Assembly (NCBI RefSeq): GCF_910592395.1
Contig: NC_088313.1
Location: 19,670,437-19,734,436 of the forward strand
DNA: 64,000 bases
Source: Lineus longissimus
Lineage: Eukaryota; Nemertea; Pilidiophora; Heteronemertea; Lineidae
Reading direction: 5' to 3'
Shown: positions 48,223-58,313 of the stretch, in pieces
Layout of the letters: each line of letters opens with the position of its first letter
Position numbering within the stretch: position 1 is the first letter of the stretch
Position numbers and translations under genes: made by a program
Notes under the pieces: generated by a model
What the model saw: only the letters and a program-made list of their open reading frames with translations
Database searches by the model: none
What the model was told of the DNA's origin: nothing

Positions 48223-48349
48223 AGATTCAGACTTCAGGCAGGGCACTGGTCAGAATGGGCAAACTCAACCACAGCGCCGTGCCTGTCGAAGGGGCTTTCG
48301 TCGTGTCGCCGGAAGATGCGTAAGACAACGACAAAGACATAGTGGTTAG
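48223..48349 (+). other. Duplicated 3' end of exon 3: alternative terminal exon or relic
   Basis: Behind a strong acceptor (tttttttcggtttgttcag) an open frame reads TGQNGQTQPQ, then a CRRGFRRVAGRC motif, and ends in TAG at 48347-48349. This closely matches the last 30 residues of the gene upstream. The frame has no internal stop, both cysteines are kept, and most differences are single substitutions. It could be used as an alternative last exon if a phase-2 donor exists upstream; I could not identify that donor in exon 3. A tandem-duplication remnant is the alternative. Confidence 0.6.
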
Positions 48350-48540
48350 AGGGGACCTTTTGAGATGCTCTGATGCCAGTCACTACAGTTGTGCTGATAG
48401 CACCATGCACCCTATATTAGTCTCGTGAACTTGCACTCAGTCCCAACAGAAGTATTGTATTCGTCCAAGGAGAACGTAACGATGTACAAGAGGTCAACTA
48501 TCATACTTTTCACTGAACGGAGAAGAGTCCGTGGACGAAT

Positions 48541-48800
48541 TGTGACATGTCCCTGGACTGATTGTGCAACGAATAGAGACATGTCTCTGGACCGATTGTG
48601 CAACGAATAGAGACATGTCTCTGGACCGATTGTGCAGCGAATAGAGACATGTCTCTGGACTGATTGTGCAACGAATAGAGACATGTCTCTGGTCCGATTG
48701 TGCAGCGGATAGAGACATGTCTCTGGACCGATTGTGCAACGAATAGAGACATGTCTCTGGACCGATTGTGCAGCGAATAGAGACATGTCTCTGTGCAGCG
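48541..48800. repeat. 34-bp minisatellite with a palindromic core, about 7.6 copies
   Basis: Units of exactly 34 bp start at 48541, 48575, 48609 and onward to 48779. Seven contain the perfect palindrome agagacatgtctct; the first has tgtgacatgtccct. The rest of the unit reads ggaccgattgtgcaacgaat with small variants. Looser related pieces follow to about 48960. Open frames here on the minus strand are repeat artefacts. Confidence 0.95.
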
Positions 48801-49842
48801 AAAACAGACTACTCTCCCTTGACTGAATGTGCAAGAGCACGCGTCCCGGGCCCTGGTCAGCTTGTGCAACAAATAGAGACATTTCCCTGGTGTGGAGTGG
48901 TGTCCCTAGAAATCCTTGACTGATTGTGCCACGGTGGTTTCGATCAACCAGTAGAGACACCATGCTACAACCAGATAAACTACATTCTACAACAGAACTC
49001 AAGAGAACAACCTCAGTTTTGCACTTATACTTTATTGCAATTGACCCATTTTCAACAAACAACAATTAAGTATTTCTATCACCGGGCTGGAATAATTTGG
49101 CACCATCTAAACATAAACATAAGAATAATTTACTTGTTGTTGATTCACAGCTTATTCATATCGCCAATAGCCCATTTTTCACAAAGAGTATATAGTGATG
49201 ACACCTACTGACACTACGCCAGCACTGAAACAAAGTAGGAAACCAGCAAACTACAAGACATCAACAATCACAAAATATAACTCCACTTAATGATTTGTCA
49301 TTTTCTGATTGAAATAGGGAACCTCATCATGACCACCTGTAGTCATGTAGCATACCTAACTTTAAAATATCAGTGGTTACAAACCGTAAGGTACAATATA
49401 TAGGCCTATACTTTAGCAAAATAGTTCTCTCTCTCAACAAAATAGCACACCCAGGACAAGACATACCCTGATATGGACCACACAAAAATAAGTATTTATC
49501 AGCCATCACAAATTGACAAAGAGGCACCAAAACACTCACCGTGAGTACTTAGAACACACTTGAGTCATAATCCACTGCCATGAGGCACAGTCTTCAAGGT
49601 TACATTATAAGCCGTTAAACATGAATATATCAAACAGTTAAAATAATCTTAAAGGCACACAAACACATTGGTAGTTGTGAAAATCTCAATTCATCTTCGA
49701 AAAGTTTTTAAAATGTTCCAAATCACGATCCATCAATCTTTGTTCGCGAATAAATTTTTTATTATTTATGTTCTTCAACAACACACTGATTTCACCCAAT
49801 GAAGGCAGTCTCTTTGAAGAGCAAAACAGAACTGAGCAAAGC
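48801..49842. other. Intergenic and 3' untranslated sequence of the transporter
   Basis: No gene is seen. Two plus-strand tttatt motifs (AATAAA on the minus strand), at 49758-49763 and 49031-49036, are candidate poly(A) signals for the minus-strand transporter, about 80 and 807 bp past its stop codon. Confidence 0.5.
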
Positions 49843-52682
49843 TCAAACAGTATCTGATGTTGCCCCCGCACGCACCGACTTCACCCAATGAAGGCGTCGA
49901 CCGTGAAGTGTGAAGTGTGACCAGGCAAACAGCTGGAATATGGCACAAGCTACTGGGATGTAGATGAGGAGGGAAAACACTCCCATACGATACGCCTCAG
50001 CAGCAACAGTATCCATCTCCTTCAGGTTAAGTTTAATAGAGCCGTCAGCGTTCCCCGATTGGAAAATATCATGACCTGCAAGAAACGAAAGTTAGAATAG
50101 AAATTAAAAAAAACAAACGGCTCACTACAAGCTGCAGATGTTCTCATCGCAGAAACACCCTATATGCAGAATACACACCATCTGTTGCCATATCTAACAA
50201 TGCCTCAATCAAAAGTAAATTCATTGATTCTGAATCACACTTGGCAATCTCAGTTACTGCTGCATAATTAACAGTATATGCTTTGAAGTGTGTTCCGGCT
50301 ATAAAGCATTTATTGGTCCGGCTGTTGTGTTGTGCGTGTTGTGATGTACAATTTACAGAGATTTCACTTCCTATCTCACATGACTCGGCACTAATCTCAA
50401 TGATAGCTCCCCAGTATTACTGTTACCAAAACGGTCCGTTTCCTTACCTGTTTGTACTGACAGTAGCCACATACCCAAGAGAGGGGCAAGGGTCTGGCCA
50501 GGTTTCGACACCAAGGCAGATGTGCCAAACATCAGAGCGGAGACAGCCTGTTTCCGACCATGGATGACGAAGTCCTCATCGACCAAGTCACTGATCACCA
50601 GGTTCAGCAGTTTGCAGGTACCCTCAGTAAAAACACGATTACTGAAAGGAAACAATCAGTTTTTGAAATATACGTGGAATTATCCATTCAGTTAAGAACA
50701 CCATGCCAACAGTCAATTTCTATTCTGCAGCATTCATTCATGTGAATCTGTATCACTGTGGCTTAGTAAGAGCATGGTGTCATATAGGCCTAGTGACTCG
50801 GACCACTAGGGTAGGTTGCCAATTGGGTGTCTTGGACAACTGATGTGGACTTCCACCAGGGAAGAGTCCACTACAAGCCACTAAACAACATTTACTCACC
50901 TTGCGATAAAAATAGCCAGCAGCCAAATTGAACTTGGTCCCAACAGCAGCATGACAATGGCGAGAATGAGTTTGATAAAGAATAGCATTCGTATCACAGC
51001 ATAAACTCCCATACGACGACACAGCGTCAAGAAATACAGGTTGTTGATGTGTGGAGCGATGAAAGATATCCCTGAAAAGATAGAGCAGAATCATTAGACA
51101 AAGTGGCGTGTCTCTCTGCTAGTGGTGACTGGTTGTGCCATTGTCTCTCCTCGTGGTAACTGGTTGTGACATTGTCTCTACTTTAATATTGGTTCAATAC
51201 CAATTTTACTCATGATTGAACGGAAGTAGCCTTGGGTATTTCTCAAAGACACAAAGACTTAACAGTGTCAGTAGTTGTCCTTCAGAGATTCCTCAATGCT
51301 AAGCAATGTGTACTTGAACCATGCCCCACTGATACTTACCTAGAAGTACGGAACAACCAGTCTGAGATATGGCATCACCCAATAAATGGTCCAAAAATAA
51401 CGGGAAAAAGTTGCTATTAAAATGACAGTGAAATACCTGAAAGAGAGAATGGTATATCATCAGTATATCAACAAGTAGATCTTTTCTTTTCCCATTGTCA
51501 GTTGGGAAAATCTGTCAGTATTTTGCACGTGTGATAGCCAGGATTAATCTGATGTTAGATTATCCTTGCTCATGTGATACTCACCTGAACTAAATTCATG
51601 GCAGCAAACCACCCAAAGTTGCGATGTGACAGTAGCTGCTTGACAAATGTTTTGAGCACAGCTCTCTCAGGCAAATGAGCAACATCATCTGGAACACTGA
51701 AATAGAATCACATTTGTATTTTAGAGCTTACGTCTTTACATGCATAAATATCATTAAACTTCATCTCATAAAAGAGAGATAATGTACAGCACCAATCTAC
51801 TGCATCAGTATAGACGACTTGTATGATGTTATGGCAGACGGAGTCAGGAAGCGCAAAAGAGCTACATCGCTAGTGACGTCCGGTGGATTATAGCAAATCA
51901 CTTTGTATACCACTCAGTGACCTTGTGCAAGTCACTTTAAAACTTTGAAGATGTACATAACTGATGCCCCTTTTACCTGGCCAGTGACTGATATAAACTT
52001 CATGAACTTACATAGCGGCCAAAAGCCCCTTTTGACTATCCTCATCATGTTTCTTAGCACGCAGCTCTATCCTCGTATTGCAGTATTTCTTCAACATCCT
52101 CGTCCCCACAGTGAAACCGACCAATGAAATAATCGTCAAAGCCACACAGAATACTCTAAAAGTCGTTTTACTGCCTCCGCGATCCCAAGCAACGTAAGAT
52201 ATAAAAACACTCAGAGACCCGACTGCGCTAAAAATTGAGCAATAGGAATTTAAAGTAGTCCGAGCATTGGCCGAGACTGCTAAATCTGCAAGTAGGGCGG
52301 AGTGATGTAAGTCGACCATGGTGAGGAATCCATCATAAAGGCACAGACAGATCACGAACTGTATCGATGGGTTCGTCCACGATATCCAAAATGCCAGGAA
52401 TGAGAGGCAGAAGAACGGGCCATTCCAAGAAAGTGCAGACATCCGACGAAACACAACCCCTGGCTCACCGGACTTGGAGTTTAGAAACTTTCTGTCGCTC
52501 AACCAGCCGAATAACGGATCGTTTACCGAGTTCCATATCAGGAATATCGTCTCGCCGACCCAGAATGACGTCTTGTCGATCTTGTATATTGAGACGAAGA
52601 CCTCGACGTGATAGAGGAGGAATACGTTGTGTAGAATGGAGGTGAACAGGGCCAGAGACCCGTACCAGACCTCTAGCGCCAT
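49843..52682 (-). CDS. MFSD13A: MFSD13A/TMEM180-like major facilitator transporter (six coding exons)
   Basis: An orphan multi-pass major facilitator superfamily protein of 492 residues. Exons are 52012-52682, 51585-51696, 51340-51436, 50900-51071, 50448-50641 and 49843-50075; phases chain as 2, 0, 1, 2, 1. It matches the vertebrate TMEM180 family along its length. Diagnostic segments are [43 protein letters not shown] (an MFS motif-A-like loop), [68 protein letters not shown] and [13 protein letters not shown] near the C-terminus. About twelve membrane helices are expected from the family. The substrate is not established. The ATG at 52682 fits the family start. A splice acceptor at 52705 puts 22 nt of 5' untranslated sequence in this exon, beginning with a two-codon upstream frame (atgttataa). 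Reading through instead would add 17 residues from an ATG at 52733. Confidence 0.95.
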
Positions 52683-53268
52683 CTTGTTGTAGAAGTTATA
52701 ACATCTGAAAGTAGAAACAACTTTATTGAGCATGGCATGAATGGATACGAACTGAAGACAACATTTCAGTCATTTGTTTATTTTTTCAGTACTGGTACCT
52801 CTATTCTGAAGCTGAAACTAGCTAAAGGAGAAACAAAACTGAGAATATTGTGGAGTGATGATCGGATGTATATCTATAGGTCCACGGAATTCTGAAGTGT
52901 GAGCCGGGTGCCACCTCCTTCTTCTGCCTCTTGCCAAGCCTTGGCAGTACCATAACAAACATATTTTCAAAATTGCTCTGCGAGACAGACAGACTATGTT
53001 ACAGATTCTCGCAGTGTCAGTCAACTAGTGACAGCGGCATAACACACACAGACAAAAGAAATTAGAGAGACTGAAAAATCAGTCAGTGGCCAGCCATGGT
53101 GTCTACATGTATTTAGGGAATACAATGTAATGTATAGTGTACATTTACGCACACAAATGTATACTACTTCCGAAACCATTCTAAAACCCACCGTTAAGTA
53201 ACTTCTATGTGAGTTGATCACCATTTAAATAAACCAACAATCTTTTCTAATACGTTAACAACACTCAC

Positions 53269-53677
53269 CATCATGAATTGATTTACAAATATCACAATCA
53301 GGGGGCTTAAAATCAAAATTGATCGACAGAACTTCTCCCGTGCGGATGATCAGCTGTTGACCATCTTTGAAAGTAGATGGCAGCACTGAATCAACCTCAG
53401 CAATGGAAATTTAAAGGGATAGTCCACCATTGGTTTTGATGCGGCGGGGTGATCTTGACAATGTGCAATCTTGATGATCAAGATGCTCATGACTAGGATA
53501 TTTATAGTTAACATGGGAGGGGGGGGGGGGGGTTTGGCTGCCTGAAATCATGATTTCTTCCTTCAAAATGTAGGGTCAAGTAAGCTGTAGGCCTACCTTT
53601 CGACATGCTCCAGGTTGTCTTTTCTCCAGGATTGTAGCTGTCCATCTGACTGAGGAGCGCAGGAGATCAAAGTCACC
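53269..53677 (-). other. Two exon-like segments upstream of the transporter
   Basis: On the minus strand, 53597-53677 (27 codons, then donor gtaggcc) and 53269-53395 (42 codons plus one base, then donor gtgagtgt) are phase-compatible with each other. They read RSSVRWTATILEKRQPG and then FKDGQQLIIRTGEVLSINF. If spliced to the transporter exon at 52704 the frame stops quickly, so they would be 5' untranslated exons. Alternatively they belong to another gene whose other exons I cannot find. The acceptor of the first is weak. Confidence 0.22.
53518..53533. repeat. G homopolymer run
   Basis: A run of about 14-16 guanines after ggga, followed by tttggctgcc. Its length is likely to be unreliable in assembly. 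A comparable C run lies near 19281-19298. Confidence 0.85.
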
Positions 53678-53769
53678 CTTAATTACATTAAAAGGCTAAT
53701 CTGGATCAGTCTTTTAGGACACTTATACCAAGTTGTGGTCAATTTTCAACGAAAGTCTTTCCTCCCTAG

Positions 53770-54022
53770 CTCCCCTGCCGTGGACCGTCAGTACTACGTA
53801 ATACGCACACAAGACGTCTCATGGGAGTCATGCTGGTTGAATAGTACAAATATGATAAACCGCAAATTTGAGGACATGCTACCTCTGACTTATTGGATGA
53901 CGGGTTTGCGGGAGCTGGTTCAGGGGTTCCAGCTGGAAATCGTCCCCCGCCCCAGCACCGGGACGAGTGTTGGCCTGAGCTTCAGGATGGGGGAGACATA
54001 CGGAGTTACATCGTCAGAATAA
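53770..54022 (+). other. Possible terminal exon
   Basis: A pyrimidine-rich acceptor, agtctttcctccctag, is followed by an open frame of about 83 codons ending in TAA at 54020-54022. It contains YYVIRTQDVSWESC and LVQGFQLEIVPRP. There is no ATG near the start and no upstream partner exon was found, so this is either a last exon of an unseen gene or a chance frame. I do not recognise the peptide. Confidence 0.25.
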
Positions 54023-54551
54023 ACGCGTTCACTGGTATCATGTCTTGTTAAAACACCAGACTAAAAATTTAAGGGGTCAGGTCATCAAGGGATAAGGTTG
54101 CAATGAAATGGAGTGCGCCCCTGCCGTCTCTTACCTCAGGCACAAAGGGCCCACTGCCTTTGACTGAGCTATCATCTCACCATGCTTGTGAAGACATACA
54201 CAACCTGGCCCCCTCTTCTACCCTTACGAAAATGATCAGGGATCCACCATGGTGAAATCAGAGTTTACCATGTTCACCATGGTAAAGTGCTGACAGTTCA
54301 TGGTGAATTGTGGATTAACCATGGTGTGATTGAGACACATTTTTCCTAAGGGATGATTGCGGGTTCGAACCTCAATGTCACTGTGGACGCGAACACGTTT
54401 TGCGGCTAAGGATCAATCATGATCATCAGATGGAAACAACTCACGCTTTGAACGTCATGTGTTTCATTCTCGACTTGAACAGTCATCCGAGTCGGGTTAG
54501 AGTCATTGACGCCTGATTCCTTGGGATGCCCAAGTATGCGCGTCCGGTGTG

Positions 54552-54690
54552 CAGTAAAACCTCTCTATTAAGGACACCCTTGGGACTGAAAAGTACTGTC
54601 TTAGAGAGGTCAAATTGAATGGCAACAACCAATTCGGAACCAAAACTAGTGTCCTTAATAGAGAGCTGTCCGCTAAGGGAGGTTTTACTG
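54552..54690. mobile_element. MITE with pogo/Tigger-like ends, copy A
   Basis: The ends are cagtaaaacctctctattaa and its near-complement ggaggttttactg, with internal gtccttaatagagag motifs that give the whole 139-bp element a largely palindromic structure. A second copy lies at 55309-55486. The flanks read TG instead of the expected TA. Confidence 0.8.
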
Positions 54691-55033
54691 TGTATGTGAA
54701 CAGCACACGCCCACTTTACCAAAGAGCCTGCAGCTGAGGTTGAATATCAAGTGCAACCTATCAACTAACGCTCAACTTAACCGGAAATGACTTCATAGTG
54801 AGCTAGGGATAGGATGGTGGTTAGGAGTAGACTCTGTGTGAGGATTAACAACAAATGTGATGTTATTTATTAAATTATTATTCCTGCAGTGCCTTCTTAG
54901 TTGTATAAGAGGTATGTATATTACTTATAGGTTACGTTTAACATACCGTATCATTGTTAAATTGTTGAGGCGTTGACTCCCATCGAAATATCAGTTGCTT
55001 AGTTGTCAGTTTCATTCATTCTCGATATGAGTT

Positions 55034-55159
55034 ATGACAACTGGTCGCCGGGTGTTTCGTACCATTATGTTTGTATCCTGGTGCACTTTTGTCCTTCTTT
55101 ATTATCACAATAACGAAGCCACATCAGCTGCATATGATATGGTTTCTCCTGAAGCTTGC
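55034..55159 (+). other. Possible first coding exon, type II membrane protein
   Basis: An ATG at 55034 opens 42 codons: basic residues (TTGRR), a hydrophobic segment of about 17 residues (TIMFVSWCTFVLLYY), and a short polar stretch ending SPEAC directly before the donor gtgagtcatc. This is the layout of a signal-anchor first exon as found in Golgi enzymes. No following exon in phase 0 could be joined with confidence; the exon-like segments at 58210 and 60103 are possible partners through unseen exons. Product unknown. Confidence 0.35.
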
Positions 55160-55308
55160 GTGAGTCATCCCCATGATGTATTAGATGGGTGTTTCTGTAG
55201 GGGGGGTTTTCTAGTGTATAGATAAAGACACACTGTATCCCACCTACTCCTACCTGTGTCATGTAGGTGTAGGCCTATATGATTAAATACACATTGCCTA
55301 GCTCAGTA

Positions 55309-55486
55309 CAGTAAAACCTCTCTATTAAGGGCACCCTTGGGACTGAAAAGTACTGTCCTTAATAAAGAGGTGTCTTGATTAGAGAGGTCAAATTGAATGG
55401 CAACAACCAATTTGGGACTAAAACTAGTGTCCTTAATAGAGAGGTTGTCCTTAGTAGAGAGGTGTCCGCTAAGGGAGGTTTCACTG
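55309..55486. mobile_element. MITE with pogo/Tigger-like ends, copy B
   Basis: Starts cagtaaaacctctctattaa and ends ggaggtttcactg, flanked by TA on both sides (55307-55308 and 55487-55488), as expected for Tc1/mariner/pogo-type insertion. It is about 40 bp longer than copy A because an internal ttagagaggt segment is repeated. Non-coding. Confidence 0.85.
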
Positions 55487-55737
55487 TATGTTGGTTTTAT
55501 TATAGGGTAGGCCTCTGAGTCCTACTAGTAGCTTACTAACAAACAGAAACCATGCTGATATTAACCCTACAGAAATAGCTTGTTTGTAGTTAGGCCTCTT
55601 TTGGCACAGTTAGTGGGAAGGCTAGGTTTGATTATACATGTATTATCATTTCCCAACTGAGCAAATATTTGGTGACCTCAGGAAGAGTGAATGGATTTTT
55701 CTGAGTATGATGACCAGTTAAGGAAGGGTAAAGTTTG

Positions 55738-55978
55738 TTTATTATAGTGTCACCCCTAATGAAAGGGCCAGCCAGCTTTTTGGCTTATGAGACACTCTTC
55801 ACTTCCAAACTCCTATCTCTAATGCCAGGCGCCTGGCGAGAAGGCAGTTTGTACCCTATATTTAACTAGCTGGCGGCTAACCAACCGGCCGCATCGGAAA
55901 GAGGTTACCAGCGGGCCTCGTACCTTCGACCTTCCGTTCACGAGGCGGGCGCCTTAACAACTAGGCCATCGTGACCGG
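55738..55978 (-). mobile_element. tRNA-derived SINE
   Basis: On the minus strand it begins ggtcacgatggcctagttgt, an A-box-like tRNA head, followed by cgcccgcctcgtgaacgg and a B-box-like ggtacgaggcc. A roughly 170-bp unrelated body follows, with a 3' end gtgtcacactataataaac-like tail. A truncated 3' copy lies near 24036-24062. Confidence 0.7.
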
Positions 55979-56786
55979 AAGGGTAGGTCAGTTTGCCTGA
56001 GTGAATAACCTCAAATGTGAGTGTCTTCATCAATGGCCAGCTACAATCATGGTAAATGTATGTGGGTTCATCCACTATCACTTTAGGTATAGTATATTCC
56101 AGTTTCTCAAGTAACCTGACTATAAAACCTTTTCTAGTTCTGAGAGAGACTGGCGCCATGCCTAGTCTCTCTTAAAGCACAGTCAACAGACACCAACCCC
56201 CTCAGACTCAGAAACCACAAACGCCCAACCCTTCGCTATAGGCGTACAATGAAGACCTAGTTTGTATATTTTTGGATTACACCAAATCCCAGCTCAGCTT
56301 CTTCACAAGTTGGTTTATCAATATTGTCTGAATCCTAAGCCCCATTACAAACATGTGGTAGCACTTTCAAAGGGTTAGTGTCTTGTTAAAGTGCATCCTG
56401 ACCCTCAGTCAAGATGTTGAGGGGGGCGGAGGGGGCTCTGTCACTATAGAGACTGTAGGCCTTTATTCAACTTTAAAACTGGTGATTTCAGTCCCTTTCC
56501 GGGCAGTCTAACTAATGCATTGATATCTTGGCTTGATAGAATCTTGGAATGATAGAATATTGGACTTGTCGAAGTGGTCACTCTGAGATAAGACATGCAA
56601 AAGATACCTATCTTGAAAACTTCTTTTTAAAAATCTGACTTCATGATCATTGGGGGTGGTGACAAAATCCATGATAAAAAATTACTTTATCTGCAAATAC
56701 ATGTATAGTGATAGCAATGATCTAATCATGTATGATGATGATCAACATCCTTTTCCTAAAAATTGCCAGAATATCATGCTTTAGTT

Positions 56787-57258
56787 TATGACATATCATG
56801 TGCATACTGTGTATTCACATTTATAAGGTCAGTTCTTTTAGACACCATGATGACATATCATGTGCATACTCTATATTCATCCTTATAAGGTCAGTTCTTT
56901 TAGACACCAGGATGACATATCATGTGCATACTCTATATTCATCCTAATAAGGTCTGTTCTTTTAGACACCATGATGACATATCATGTGCATACTCTATAT
57001 TCATCCTAATAAGGTCTGTTCTTTTAGACACCATGATGACATATCATGTGCATACTCTATATTCATCCTAATAAGGTCTGTTCTTTTAGACACCATGATG
57101 ACATATCATGTGCATACTCTATATTCATCCTTATAAGGTCAGTTCTTTTAGACACCATGATGACATATCACATGCATACTCTGTATTCACCTTTAGAAGG
57201 TCAGTTCTTTTAGACACCATGATGACATATCATGTGCATACTCTATATTCACCTTGAT
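56787..57258. repeat. 63-bp minisatellite, about 7.5 copies
   Basis: The phrase gatgacatatcatgtgcata, followed by ctctatattcatcc and ttataaggtcagttctttta, recurs every 63 bp with few changes. Several adjacent central copies are identical or nearly so (taataaggtctgttc version), consistent with recent expansion. Confidence 0.95.
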
Positions 57259-58209
57259 AGGTCATTCAAGCAGAAACACCAAGATAGGAAATAGAGTTCC
57301 AACGACCTTATGAGAGTGAAGATAGAGTAATGTGGGGGTATAGTGAGATAAGGTGGGTCAGAATGAAACAAGCCAATCTGACCACTGATGATCTCTTGGA
57401 TCTTATTATACATTGTGTTTCCTGATGACTTCTTTGGAAGATGGGTTCACAAAGAACGTGTCGGGAGGACGAGGCGGAGGAAAAGATAGGCCTTCAACCA
57501 CGTTTATTGCTCGTCTCCATGTCTCATGTCCCAACCTACAGATGAGGCAGTCTAGAAATGTACACTGCGTCAATGATATCATGTCAGTGATATTTGCAGT
57601 ATGTCATGTGCATTTAACACAATTGGAAAAGGTGTAATTAATCCTGAATAAAATGGAATACATACATGTAGAATGGCATAAAAAGTGAAAAATTTATCAA
57701 GTGTAGTTGGTGTGGTATAGATACATTGGCCTACATTGTACGTTATTATAGGTTACATCTGCAGAATTGCCAGGTCTAGTTGTAGCTGGTAGACGTTTGT
57801 GTATTGTAATAGGTTTTTCAATTGATATCTACCATGACATATGTTTTTATGTCAAGAAGATGACTTTAGACTAACAACTACCCACACACCATACAGTATT
57901 CACAGTTTTAGACTTTTTCATTGCTTATTACTTGTGTACTTGGTATAATCACAACATCCGTGTTGATTTTTATATACTATTGGTTTTTATAAACTTACTC
58001 CATCTCAAAAAAGCTTGATGTATTTGCAATATCCGGGACTCAATGTTTACATGAAAGTTTGGTGGCAAATATCCAACTATCTAAAATTTAGCTATCACCA
58101 ACTAGCTGAGGACCATTATTTTCCTACAAATAGTTCATATCTTGTCTTGGCTCTTCACACAATCTTTCTGATTTTTCGCATTTTTGAGTGCTATCTCTTT
58201 CCATTTCAG
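57259..58209. other. No supported feature
   Basis: An open frame at about 57413-57637 and an AT-rich stretch after it lack usable paired splice signals. The interval may be intron between the exon-like segments at 55034 and 58210, but that is not established. Confidence 0.4.
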
Positions 58210-58313
58210 GACTACAGGAAGACAAAAGTAGAGAGGAATTTCATACTTATGACGTGACGGTACCTTATATAAGAGGACTGCGCTATCGCAGGGATACAGG
58301 GACATTACTTCAT
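58210..58313 (+). other. Internal exon-like segment
   Basis: A clean acceptor, ctatctctttccatttcag, is followed by 104 bases open in one frame (34 codons with LQEDKSREEFHTYDV and PYIRGLRYRRDTG) and then the donor gtaagtag. Entry is phase 1 and exit phase 0. Acceptor, open frame and donor together look like a real internal exon, but the protein is not recognised and no neighbour joins it unambiguously. Confidence 0.4.

Noticed and set aside
48412-49065. 217-codon minus-strand frame with repeated RDMSLFVAQSVQ-type units
   Set aside because: It reads through the 34-bp minisatellite; 34 is not a multiple of 3 and the frames rotate, as in the satellite.
54230-54330. Cluster of accatggt palindromes
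   Set aside because: Four short CCATGG-centred motifs occur within 100 bp without regular spacing or known binding-site logic.
54340-54400. gcgggttcgaacctc as part of a tRNA gene
   Set aside because: Only a B-box-like string is present; no A box or arms are found at the required spacing.
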